Part shown: piece by piece, positions 46,965 to 58,059 of the stretch
How the letters are laid out: every line of letters begins with the position of its first letter
Position numbering within the stretch: the first letter of the stretch is position 1
Assembly (NCBI GenBank): GCA_013350335.1
Contig: CM023537.1
Coordinates: 9,852,438 to 9,916,437 of the forward strand
Source: Chimonanthus salicifolius
Taxonomy: Eukaryota; Streptophyta; Magnoliopsida; Laurales; Calycanthaceae
DNA length: 64,000 nt
Direction: 5' to 3'
Program-made: the position numbers and the translations under genes
Notes under the pieces: model-generated
Database searches by the model: none
What the model was told of the DNA's origin: nothing
The model's input: only the letters and a program-made list of their open reading frames with translations

Positions 46965-47115
46965 GGTTATAAATGTAGTCCGATGCTTATTATATCGACT
47001 GATATATATTGATTTTTAAAATTTTATATACCGATCGATATCTGATATATATCACTGATATTGGTCAATGTTGGTGGATTTTGTAAAAAAAGGAGAAAAA
47101 TATATCGGCCATAAG
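46965..47115. mobile_element. decayed CGGCCGATA MITE, copy G
   Basis: It begins CAGGGTTATAAATG (46962 onward), contains ATATCGACTGATATATATTG and CCGATCGATATCTGATATAT, an AAAAAAAGGAGAAAAA block, and TATATCGGCCAT near the right end. The right boundary is eroded. Confidence 0.5.
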
Positions 47116-48526
47116 ACTTCAAATTATGAATAAGCGTATGTCATTATGAGTTTTTAATAAAAATGAAGAAAAATAAAATTGACGAACATTTTTAAAATAC
47201 CAATTGATATTTTATTTGAAAAAACAAGCCAATATTTTGAGGTGATTTCTGTTTTTAATTTTTAATTTTTTCTTAAAATTATTATTATTTGATTTGTAAT
47301 GAAGGTAAAACATTGTTTAAAATTTCAAATAAAATTTGGAACTAAACATATAATCTTCTTGTAATTTTCATTTATTCTTTCATTTTTCTGTTTTTCACAT
47401 TTTTTTCATTTTTTATTTTATTTTCATAGTTTGCATCTAGATTTAACCAATTACCAACAAGATTTTTTATTAGATCTACAAAGAATTTTTTATTATATTT
47501 AGTTTTAGATTTTAATTTTAACTTTCTATATATATATATATATTTTGCTATCTTTTAAAATGAATTATAATAACTATTAGGTTTACATCAGTTGTAAATC
47601 TCTAGATGCCAATTTTATATTACATAAATGAAATACTTCAACATTCTTCAGTCTCCAATTCTAAACATTACTCATCTTTGTTTAATACATGATTAATAAT
47701 TATTAGTTTTTTATTACACATCTTAGAACCAAAATAGATATTAGAATAATTAAAAATCAAAATTATTAAGCTCATGAAAACATGCTGCAGTTCAAAATTA
47801 TACAACAACGCAAGACATGCTTGCTTAAAGAGGATCAATACTTTTTCATATGTTGAATTAGAATAAAAATAAACTTTATCAATCCAATATTTCTAATATT
47901 GTAGATCTTTTAATTTTTTTTTTTATAGAATTTTTCATGGGGATTTGAAATTTTACACTGATTCAGACAGGTTTAATCGATTTTGAAAATATCTTCCTGT
48001 TCGTACTGTGAACTAGTAGGACCAGTATAATGACAGATTTGAATTTTTAAACCTTGGTGTGTAGTAAAATGTAATGTTAACTTGAATACAATAACCAAAT
48101 ATTTAATGTACTATGTATCAATACTTTAATATTAATTAATTTTAAAAATAAAATATTTGAACATTTTTCTGTCGATTTATAAGGCTCACTTGGATTTTGG
48201 ATGAGCCCCTCGTAAAGAATCGTTGATTTTGCTTAGTAAAACCTAAATACTAAACTTGTTTAATTAAATCCTAGTTAAGAAATAAGCATACGGAGAACAA
48301 GTACCGATGGGGTATTTCATGGAAAAAGGCCGGAAAGACTTTAAAATTAAAATAATAATTTTATGCAAACGACTTTTTCGTGCTGTTTTGGAGAGCCTTG
48401 ACTTCTTGTTTCAGCTAAAAGAGAGAGAGAGAACGTCGATTCCAAGCCACGACGCTTCTTCTCCTTTCTCTCTCTCTTTAAATGCCCAGACCCACCGTCT
48501 CTTCTCTTTTAACCTTCACACCAGCA

Positions 48527-49558
48527 ATGCCTAAACCTACGCATCCTTTCTTCTTCCTCTTCTTCTTCGTTGTCGTCTTCTCCAGTGGAAATGCTAATGC
48601 CAGTAGCGGCGCCCCTAATTTTCGAGAAGCGCCTCAATTCTACAACTCTCCGAGCTGCCCACAAATTCCGCCTCCTGACGACGTTTGCTCACCATCCACC
48701 GTTCACGTGGCCATGACATTGGACATGGCCTACCTGCGTGGGTCAATGGCCGCCATTCTCTCCGTGCTGCAGCACTCGTCCTGCCCCCAGAACGTCGACT
48801 TCCACTTCGTTGCCTCCTCCTCCGATTCCCAGCTCCGCCAGCTCATTTCCAAATCCTTCCCTTACCTCCGGTTCCGAGTCTACCACTTCGAAGACTCGGT
48901 CGTGTCGCGACTCATCTCGACATCCATCCGCGCCGCTCTCGACCGCCCCCTCAACTACGCGCGCTCCTACCTCGCCTCCATTCTCCCTTCATGCGTGACT
49001 CGGATCGTGTACCTGGACTCGGACCTGGTCCTGGTCGACGACATTGCCAAGCTCGCCGCCACTGATTTGGGAGAGGCAACCGTGTTGGCGGCGCCAGAGT
49101 ATTGTAATGCGAATTTCACTGCCTACTTTACCCCTGCCTTCTGGACCAACCCCACTCTGTCCTTGACCTTCGAGGGGCGGAGGGCGTGCTATTTTAACAC
49201 GGGGGTGATGGTGATCGATCTGGAGCGTTGGAGGGCCGGTCATTACACGGCCAAGATTGAACAATGGATGGAGCTGCAGAAGCGAATGCGGATCTACGAG
49301 CTTGGATCGCTGCCTCCATTTCTCCTTGTCTTTGCCGGCAAAATCGCCGCCGTTGATCACAGGTGGAACCAGCACGGGCTGGGCGGGGACAATTTCCGTG
49401 GCCTGTGCAGGAATCTCCACCCTGGACCCGTCAGCCTCCTGCATTGGAGCGGAAAGGGCAAACCGTGGGCCCGACTCGACGCCAATCGCCCATGTCCCTT
49501 GGATGCTTTGTGGGCCCCTTACGATCTGTATCAGACACCCTTCGCTCTTGATTCCTGA
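48527..49558 (+). CDS. GATL1: galacturonosyltransferase-like GT8 protein (GATL1/PARVUS clade)
   Basis: An intronless reading frame of 343 residues from the Met at 48527. An in-frame Met at 48482 would add 15 residues, but the inner one directly precedes the hydrophobic signal sequence ([12 protein letters not shown]), so I prefer it. GT8 features are the metal-binding DxD in [11 protein letters not shown] (Asp164-Asp166), [21 protein letters not shown], and the C-terminal HWSGKGKPW (306-314). Opening [10 protein letters not shown] and the end [13 protein letters not shown] are nearly those I recall for Arabidopsis GATL1 (PARVUS), which acts in the ER/Golgi in building the reducing-end primer of glucuronoxylan for secondary walls. 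Absence of introns and about 345 residues are normal for GATLs. The gene is strikingly GC-rich against its AT-rich surroundings. GATL1 versus GATL2 is undecided. Confidence 0.93.
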   Translation: MPKPTHPFFFLFFFVVVFSSGNANASSGAPNFREAPQFYNSPSCPQIPPPDDVCSPSTVHVAMTLDMAYLRGSMAAILSVLQHSSCPQNVDFHFVASSSDSQLRQLISKSFPYLRFRVYHFEDSVVSRLISTSIRAALDRPLNYARSYLASILPSCVTRIVYLDSDLVLVDDIAKLAATDLGEATVLAAPEYCNANFTAYFTPAFWTNPTLSLTFEGRRACYFNTGVMVIDLERWRAGHYTAKIEQWMELQKRMRIYELGSLPPFLLVFAGKIAAVDHRWNQHGLGGDNFRGLCRNLHPGPVSLLHWSGKGKPWARLDANRPCPLDALWAPYDLYQTPFALDS

Positions 49559-50438
49559 TCAACCCCCCACCGCCGCACGTCGGACTGATGCAACGCACCA
49601 CTACTGGTACAGTACAGCTCATATGAGTGGTGTATTTTCTCTATTTTCTTCGCACTTTTTGTTCCATTTCCAACTGTAATGTTAGAAGAGAATATTTTGC
49701 AATTTGCATGATACAGGGTGTAAATTACAGGAGAAAAAGAAATATGAAATATTACCGTATATCCTACCTTTTTTTTGGCCTTTTCTGTTAAAATAAAGCC
49801 GGCAACTTCCAGCTGGAGCAGCTCATATATATTATATGTATAGAGAACGGAAATCATTTGAAACCGTCAGTCCGTCCTACACATGACATGATTTAATTAT
49901 TAGACTCTTGTTCATCACGGTAGCGATATTTCCTTAATTTCATATGAGTTTTACTATATTCTCTATTTTGTCTTTCGAATCGACTTGTTAAAACCTTCAA
50001 ATCACTTACACCAAAGGGTTCGACGAGCCGATTTGAAGGGCAAAATGTGCAATCCAGTAAAATTCTTATCGAGTGTTATAAAATGCTCATGGAAAGATTG
50101 TTAGCTTAAATTAATAATGTTTTTAATAATTTACTCTTAAAAGTAAATATAAATAAATAAGAAGATTGCCTTGCATGGCTCAAATCAAATAACCTCTTCT
50201 CTTCCTTTGATGATCCATATCTTTTCATTCTCTCAAAACATCATATAAAAGAAGATCACTCTCCTTTGCTTGATGTTCTTGTTGAGTTGAGTCATAAAAT
50301 TATTAAAAAATGGAAGCACATGTTATATACATCTATATAACATCTGTAACTATATTATCTAAAAATTAAAATCTTTATCAAGTATTATTAACATTTGATT
50401 CATCTTAATTATTATTTTTACTAGCTACTAAAAGTCTT
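49559..50438. other. 3' region of the GATL gene and intergenic
   Basis: A 3' UTR of a few hundred bases is likely (AAAATAAAG at 49789). A TAGCGAT-family MITE follows at 49919-50105, then AT-rich sequence. Confidence 0.5.
49919..50105. mobile_element. TAGCGATC-family MITE, short copy
   Basis: The left end is GGTAGCGATATTTCC. The right end is CATGGAAAGATTGTTAGC. It shares CTATTTTGTCTTTCGAATCG and CAAAGGGTTCGACGA with the copy at 42210. No target duplication could be matched. Confidence 0.6.
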
Positions 50439-50447
50439 TTACAAATA

Positions 50448-50898
50448 GGCTAGCGATCCTCCCACGGGTATTTTGTGTTTAGCGACACGGGTTTAGTATA
50501 TTTCCGATTTTACCTTTTGCATGAACAGTAAAATTTCAATGGACTGAATTTTACTATTGATGTGAATTTCGGCAAGCCGATTTGTACTGTTCATGAATTT
50601 TGGCGAGCCGACTTATAATATCGGTGAGCCGAATTGCACTGTTCTTGAATTTCAGTAAGTCAATTTGCACTGTTCATGAATTTCGATGAGTCGATTTGCA
50701 TTGTTTATGAATTTTGGCAAGTTGACTTGTAATTTTGGTGAGCTGATTGCATTGTTCATTAATTTTGACGAGCCAATTTGCACTGTTCATGAATTTTAGC
50801 ATTCTTTTTTATTCGGTACAACAGGTGGAGGGCAAATTGAACATCAGAGTAAAACTCGTGTATGTATATATAAAATGCCCATGGAAAGATCACTCGCC
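50448..50898. mobile_element. Mutator-like MITE, TAGCGATC family, with internal minisatellite
   Basis: The left end GGCTAGCGATCCTCC and the right end (reverse complement GGCGAGTGATCTTTCC) are inverted, both followed by TGGG/CGGG and a (G)CATTTTATAT / GTATTTTGTG motif. TTACAAATA flanks both ends exactly (50439-50447 and 50899-50907), a perfect 9-bp target duplication. The interior (about 50560-50800) is a degenerate tandem repeat of roughly 31 bases, TTTGCACTGTTCATGAATTT followed by (C/T)GGCGAGCCGA. Confidence 0.9.
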
Positions 50899-51666
50899 TT
50901 ACAAATAGGCTTATTATAGAAAAGAGAGTTTAAAAAGAATTAATGGAAGCTCAAGTACACAAAATAGATTTGAGGCTCAAGCAAATGTTTAAATGCGATC
51001 AAAGTGCGCTTTTGATTATTATAGTTTTTAGGTGATGGAAAATAACAAACAACTTCTTAATGTAAATCCCATTATTATAATTTAAAATAAAAAATTTATC
51101 CATTTTATTTATACAAATAAGTTGATAGTTAGCAAAAGATTCCATTTCAACTGTTTATTCTCCATAATTTAAATATTATAGGCTTTAAATGTGTTATAGA
51201 TTAATTTATTATAAATTCTCTCACTCTGAAAATGTCCATATACATGATATGAGGCATGATGTTCATACAATTAAATGGATCCTTTGATTATTTAATTGCT
51301 GATTTTCATCAACTATTTAACATTTGATGCTATCGTATAAGACCCGCACATTTGGCAGCTGTGAGTCTCTACCTACATTCAATGAATAAAACACCATTGT
51401 GAATATTTTGGAGTAGTACGTTTTATAAGTTAAAATAAAATAATAAAACTTAAAATATTTTTCTTTTGAGAAGTCCAACTTCTTCTATTTATATTAATTC
51501 TTATTAAAAAAAATTGAGGCTACAAAATGTATACTTTCCTTCTTTGAGAAAATAATAATCTGATATTATTTTATGTGGGTAGAAGCTCTCTAGAGAGAAA
51601 AAAACCTCCTATTTTAAATTCCTATCCAAATAACCTGCACTTTCACTGTTCAAGTGTGGTCACTTA

Positions 51667-51827
51667 ACCTCTTATAGGCTAGCTTCGGATGGTTATCCTC
51701 CTACTCTAAGAAGTGGGAGGTGCTAGACTCGAACTCCACGGATTAACTTTGGTGATGTCTTAAGGTGTAGACGTACTATCAGGACTGTGTCTGATGTTTT
51801 CCACACGTAAATTCAAAAAAAAAGATA
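51667..51827 (+). mobile_element. tRNA-derived SINE with perfect target duplication
   Basis: The head has box B-like GCTAGACTCGAACTCC. The body reads CTTTGGTGATGTCTTAAGGTG and ends CACACGTAAATTC plus an A tail. TGGTCACTTA flanks it exactly at 51657-51666 and 51828-51837. Confidence 0.85.
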
Positions 51828-54729
51828 TGGTCACTTAGCTGTCATAGACAATGAATACAAATTAACAATCAACTATTAAATACATTTAAATATAAAGTTA
51901 AGACTATAATGCAGACCAAAATATAAACAATTGTTTAAATATATCAAAGGCTAGTCAATCGTCAAGACAATTTCCTCAACTAATAACTTATGAGATAATA
52001 AATAACCCATGTCAATGAGATTAGGGTGGGAATGCAAGACACCCTTTGCTTTGAGGGATAACTCAACGTTTAGGGCAAATCTCTTTATTTTATTTATATA
52101 TAAAAAAGATAGCTTAAATAAATATTTACTGTTCATTTATAAAACGATTGTAAGGGTCTTCTATGTTGAAAAGTAAAAAAAAAAAATTTAAAAGATTCAT
52201 CAAAACAGTGAAAATGGATAAGATTTAAAATTTGATTAGATGAGTTTGAAAATTTGATATGTTGTTATTATGTTAAAAACAAATTTTTTTTTTACTAAAA
52301 ATAGGCTTGAAACTCTAAGATTGAATTTGGTTAACTAACAAGATTTGAATTAAATATTATTATTTAAAAATATAGTAAATTCATGCAGAAATAATTAAAA
52401 AAGAGATTTTATGATTAAAAATAATCCATGCTAATGTGTCATTTTAGACTTTTTTTTAAGAAATCTACTATTTTTTTCTTAAAGAAATAATTTCATCATC
52501 CATTTCAATCATTATATACGTGTTTGTATGTATATATAATTGAATCTTAATTCCTATTCCAAATAGATTAAAGCTTAATCAAAATAGATCTCTCACCCTA
52601 AACTTGTTGTTGCTATGAATTCTACTCTAAATAAATAAAATTAGTATGTTCCTAAAATCACAATAAAAATAACTCTTACTTTAGGTCCTCATCCACATAT
52701 AAAATTTTCCATTATAAAATTCAAATTTAGAAAGTTTTAAATAATATGAAAGGTCAAGAATCTTCTATCTCTTTTATTGTATTCAAGCTAATTTGGATTA
52801 TTTCCATAATCCAATCACTTCTTTATTGAGTTTAATTTTTTTGGGAAAAATGACTCATAAGTGACATGTAATTTCTTATTAGCTAGAGCTGTTTGGAAGT
52901 AAAAATGGTTTTGACTTACTGTTGTTTGATGTTTCACTGTAATCTTTGAACGAATGGGAATTCCCCTTTCTGTTTTTACATGGATATTCACTGATTCAAT
53001 CGTGATTCACAACATGCTAAAGAGTGGAATTTTCAGCAACAATCCTACTTTGCAGGGGTAAGTTTCTCTATAGAAATATTAAATATTTACTATATTTATA
53101 AAATTTATTTAATCTTAATTAGTTTCTCCAATGAATTTAGATTAATATTTTGACTAAAACATTTTAACTAGAATATTTATTTGTTATTTCTTTTCTCAAT
53201 CTAAATCTATAGAGGATAGTTCATTGGTCTAAACTTTTAAGATTAGATTAGAGGTATTATTTGATTCTTGTTAGATTTATTGGATAATGATAATGTGCAC
53301 AATCAATTTTTACTATGAGAAAAAGATTATTTTATCCTCTCTTTTTGAAATAGAGAAAAGAGAAAAAGAAAAGTAATGATAAAATAGTTTTTTTCTTTTA
53401 AAAGGTAGGTGCATAAATAATTATCCATTTTACTTGACACATAGGACTTACAGGATATTTTCTAAATCTTTATAATTCTTCTGATATAGACTAAACTAAA
53501 GAGGTTTTTTTCCCTAATAAATTTTAAAAATTTGAATTTCCATATAAATTTCAATGCCTATCAATCATTAAAACCAAGTCTAAAAGTGGGCCGTATAATA
53601 TCCGTCTAAGATCTTTTTATTTATAGTCTTGTTGACATTGCGGTTCTTAATTCTTACAAGGGTCTAACATTATTAATTATAATGGAGCCCAATCCCGTAC
53701 AGTAGTAGTACCCCATTGTCAATGCGCAGAAGATTGGCAATAAATATCGTGGGATCAGCCACTACAGATTTACAGTCACATGGGTCTCTGACCACACCTG
53801 ATTACCTCACTCAATCTGTTTTGAAAAATTTCTGAATTGATTTGATCTATTTAATAAATTATTAATTAAATTTAAACTGAATCTGATTTCTACTTATTTT
53901 CCGAAATAAATATATTTAATTGACCCGACTTCTTTGCTATTTATATGCAATAGATTGAATTATATAAAATCTACATTTATTTAAAAATTGCTTAAAAATA
54001 AATAAATAGATTTACTTACTTGGCATACATTAAAAAGTCTATTTCAACCTTAACTTGGTCTAAATCAAAATAAATTTAAATTAATTAATTTATTTAGCAG
54101 AACTTGAGTCAACAGTCAACACTCATCAAGGTCTTTCTCTTTCTAATAAGAATTTTCTTTTATATTTGTAAAAGACAAAAATGTCCAGAGAGAAAGAGTG
54201 TCGGTGCGTAGGAAAGTATTCGCATTGAGAGACTATGCCTGTCAGTCTGCCACATGGCATGTGATGCTTGGGATAACATGTGCCCTAAATGTAGCGACGT
54301 GGACCCTACAGTGAGTGGAACGTGTGCTGTGGACTTTAGAGAAAACCCAATTGCTAGAGAAACTTTTAAAATAAAGCAAACTTTTGAACATTTGTGTTTT
54401 GGCTGTGCTGTCGGTGGAGTCGATATATAAAACAAGCATACATAGGTATAATTTTTAAATTTGAAATAAAATTTAAATATGATTTTTAAATTAATTAGTA
54501 TATAAATTGACTTCAAATAGTCAGTACATTATAACTATATAAATTATTTTAGTAATTAACAAAGGAAATCCTCTTTTATCCGATTTCTTAAGCATATTTT
54601 CAAACATTCAATTCTTGATGGTTTTTGTAATGGACAATTAAAAAGTGAGTACCTAAGGTGAATTCTACTTACTGTTTGCATTTGTCTTTTTTTTTTTTTT
54701 TAATTTTAAAATTATTGTGAGTATTTTTA

Positions 54730-54730
<1 letters not shown>

Positions 54731-54768
<38 letters not shown>
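54731..54768. repeat. TA microsatellite passing into GA
   Basis: About fifteen TA units followed by GAGAGAGA. Confidence 0.95.
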
Positions 54769-55339
54769 TCATTTTTAAACATCAATAATCATATAAGTTA
54801 AGGGAGATGTGTCAAACACAAAATCTTTCATTTCTCAATATAAAAACTCAAATTAATTGTTTTACTTTGTTTATGACTAAGGTCTCCAGACCGATTACAG
54901 TACCTAACTAATTCTCAGGTTATGTACAAAATACAAACCTCTTTACTACAGAACTTCCGCTTCTTGAATCTAGTTTTTAACCATCACTCTAACTTCTTTA
55001 GGTTAACTAACTGTTTTACTGTATGTGAATTTCATCTTCTATCTTTTATTTGTGCCCTTGTATATGCAATGCATCTTTAGAATATATTTGTTGCAAAAAT
55101 AAGGTATCATCATTCATCGTATTCTTCACCTATCTAAGAAATCACCCAACTTCACTGTCATGCATACAATGGATCTTTCGTTAATCTTATTTAAGGCTTC
55201 TTTCTTTGTGTTGAGTTAGCATTTTCTCTGTTTCAACATTGTGCTAAGGTAGGTATGTGTATTGTTAATGGTGTATTCATGGATGTCTATGGCATATTTT
55301 TCTTTTTTAGCTTCTATTTATGAGCTCATTATTATTATT

Positions 55340-55550
55340 TTTGAAATTATATGTAGGAAACTGTGAGAGATCTAACGTAAAATTCTCACAGTTAATATCC
55401 ACTATTTTTAGAGCACATCAAATGAAGTCATAGCGGCTCGTACCTAGCACGTCCCGCTTCCTGTGATACTAGATGAGATCATGAGCTTATCATCTTTATC
55501 AGGTGGCCTTCTCCAAGTTTCACTCCTACGCCTATTGAACTATAATTACG
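55340..55550 (-). mobile_element. tRNA-derived SINE, diverged
   Basis: On the minus strand the head is TATAGTTCAATAGGCGTAGG. The body carries TTTGATGTGCTCTAAAAATA, GTGAGAATTTTACG and CACAGTTTCCTACATATAAT. It is longer than other copies because of inserted sequence in the middle (about 55420-55500). Target duplication not resolved. Confidence 0.6.
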
Positions 55551-57484
55551 AATCATGTATTTCAAGAGAAGAAAGGGTTTCTAGGTAGGAAATAAAGTTG
55601 CTGGTATTTTACTATTCCCCATCTCTGCTTAAACTATCTATTTTACCTCAAATATGTTAGTTAAAAAAAAATAATAAAAAAAAAAACCTCACCAGTGAAA
55701 GTCCAACCACTCTGGATTGCTCTTTGTCACCAAAGAGTTGCCTTCTAAAGCAAAACAAAGTAGAATTTTGTTTTATGGCATCATTTCATTGAAGCAAATT
55801 AGTGCAGGAACTAAGCATTACGCAATGTGGTTGTCTCAATTACAAAAGTATATCTTTTATATGGAACCAGACATAAATGATATGCCCCTTTCTAGTGTAA
55901 CCTCATATTTGAATTTTGAAAGGGAATTTCTTATGGTTTGTAGTCCAAGCAAAATCCTTTTCACATACTTATAACTATTTGGAGATATGTCACCTATTTA
56001 ACTATTTTAAGTACCTCAAATTTTTATGGAAAATCTTGGTAACCCACCTAACAGAAGATATGACATGTTGCATTCATCCTCTTTGACATCTCTAGTAAAA
56101 ATAAAAACTCCAAGTTTCATCAAGGGTCATTTCTCTAAATTGTCATTAGACTTTTTTGATATGTTCACCAATAATTGGTATTTGTTGTAGGGCTAAAAAT
56201 GTTTTTCGATTCGTATTTGTTTAAGTATTGGGGTTACATGCTCTATCAATCAATGTCATAAATATTGACTGATAATTTTAAATTTACTTTTTTTTTTAAA
56301 ATTTTTTCATCGACAAAATACTATTACCGCATATTTATCGGCACTGACATTTTTAACAGTAAATTCCTGATAAGATCGCACTAAAAACGTGATAAATTAT
56401 AATGTCACGATAATATCCCAGTAAATTCTCAATTAAGAAATCTTTGCAATAATCTTAATGAGTTTTCTGGAATGATTTAAAATATTTGTCAATATTTTAA
56501 AGATTGTAGGATATTTATTAAACTGTATTCTAATATATTATTTGTTTTGAATTTGTTGTTAGTTGTTCATGAATGGTATTAAGATTTTTATTTTTTATTT
56601 TTAAATATTTATATTTTCCATGCAATTTTTCCATTAATTTCTCGGTAAAAACCTAAGAATTTGAAAATATTCCGATCGCCATTAATATCCTGAGAATGAT
56701 GTATTAGCCACAAAAAGAGCAATATGGACTCGCTCTCCTCCCTTTTATTGATTTTTTTCAGAAAAAATGCATAAAATTCTAGAAAAAATGGAAAATCAAG
56801 TGTGAGCATATTTTACTTAAAAAATGTCATTTTCATGGAGTATTAGACACTTGAAAGCTGAAATTTTTATACAAATAAAGTATGTCATAAAAATTTGAAA
56901 AATGTGTACAAATAGTACCAAAAGAAGAAAATCAACATAAAGAAACACCTAATATGAAGTTTATGTTCGCTTGTATTCCACAATATAATTTATATTCTAT
57001 AAAAAATTATTAATTTTTTTTGTCAAATATCTGAATTTCATGAAAATGTTGGAATATTAGAAAAGTGAAACAAATACTCTAAAAACCATATCAATTCCTT
57101 AAATATTTGTTTAACAATTTCTTTTTAAAAAAAATCTTCAAGAAACCCCAAAATGGAAATTATTTTGAAAAACCCAAATGTCATGAAATTTTTGAAAAAC
57201 AACTTGGAAATTCACACAAATATTCTACAAACTATATCAATAACATTAAGACATTCCGTTAAATTCCACTAATATTGAATATCATTTTATTAAATTATTT
57301 TCACTAAACCCCAAAATTGGGATTATCTTAGAGAAAAACTTAAAAAATAATTGATGAAAATAATTCAAAATAGACAAATCCGAAAGAAAAAAAATGTTGG
57401 AATAGAAATATACTTTCCATATTTGAAGAATTTACTTTTAAATCTTTTTTAAAATCATACTCAATATAACGTTTAAACTGAAAA

Positions 57485-57655
57485 ATAGTCGAAACGGCAA
57501 TTTTTTGGTAAAAAATTTAGTCAGACCATTTTTATGGCACATTGGCTGATATGTTGTTAAACAGTTGTTATCGGCCATTTTTTTTCCATATGCTACGCTA
57601 CGATAAGTATTGCTATACATTTAGCAGATACAATATGTATCGACCATTTTTATTA
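57485..57655. mobile_element. weak relic related to the CGGCCGATA repeats
   Basis: Words such as TTATCGGCCATTTTTTTT and GATACAATATGTATCGACCAT recall the family, but neither end is recognisable. Confidence 0.3.
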
Positions 57656-57791
57656 CCTTGAATTATTTTGAGCAAAAAACAAGATGGCTTCTTGTAGTTA
57701 AACTCATAAAAGATGATCAGTTTCATGTATTGGTGTAGAACATTGCTCTCTATTTTTTCTTATTTGGGTGTACCAAGTGCTTTAATGGCAC

Positions 57792-58059
57792 GATGCCAAG
57801 GAGTTGGAGAACTTCTTGTGGCAGATGGAGAAAGGCATCAAAGCTTGAGGACGACCAAGCCAAAGTACATACGGCCATCATCTCACCGACGAGGTAATGC
57901 TCTGGTGGCGTAGGAGGCATGGCAACATAGAGAAGGGCCTCCGTACCATCCAGGCTTGGGAGGATCTCAAGAAGGAGTTAAAGCTACAATTCCTTCATGA
58001 GAACGTAGAGTACTTGACAAAGAAGAGCCTTAAAAGGCTCCGACAGATGGTCTTTTAAA
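57792..58059 (+). pseudogene. broken Ty3/gypsy-type gag fragment
   Basis: Three pieces in shifting frames resemble the conserved core of plant Ty3-type gag: ELENFLWQMEKGIKA followed by an in-frame TGA, then DDQAKVHTAIIS, then LTDEVMLWWRR with TIQAWEDLKKELK and LRQM before a TAA. Two frame changes and the stop show it is dead. No LTR, protease or polymerase sequence is seen nearby, so only an isolated scrap of about 270 bp survives. Confidence 0.75.

Larger units (their letters stand above)
43644..48300. other. intergenic, no gene seen
   Basis: AT-rich. It holds a small MITE (45636), a GA microsatellite (46063-46088) and a decayed CGGCCGATA relative (46965-47115). The 44520-44900 and 45200-45370 stretches are GC-richer, with ACACGTGGC at 44848 and ACACGTGTCC at 45338, but no protein family is recognisable beside them. 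Confidence 0.4.
50908..57789. other. intergenic, no intact gene seen
   Basis: Long, very AT-rich. It contains SINEs at 51667 and 55340, a TA microsatellite at 54731, and a weak CGGCC-type relic at 57485-57655. A GC-richer patch at 54190-54330 has frames on the minus strand without family resemblance. No convincing exon. Confidence 0.45.

Noticed and set aside
48685..49679. Additional long frames on both strands across the GATL gene
   Set aside because: They are by-products of the GC-rich coding sequence. Only the main frame carries GT8 motifs.
54160..54516. 118-codon minus-strand frame
   Set aside because: Half of it is AT-rich Lys/Ile/Tyr/Phe-rich peptide typical of random frames, with no known domain.
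57792..58059. Functional gag gene
   Set aside because: An in-frame stop and frame changes within 270 bases, and no other retroelement genes nearby.
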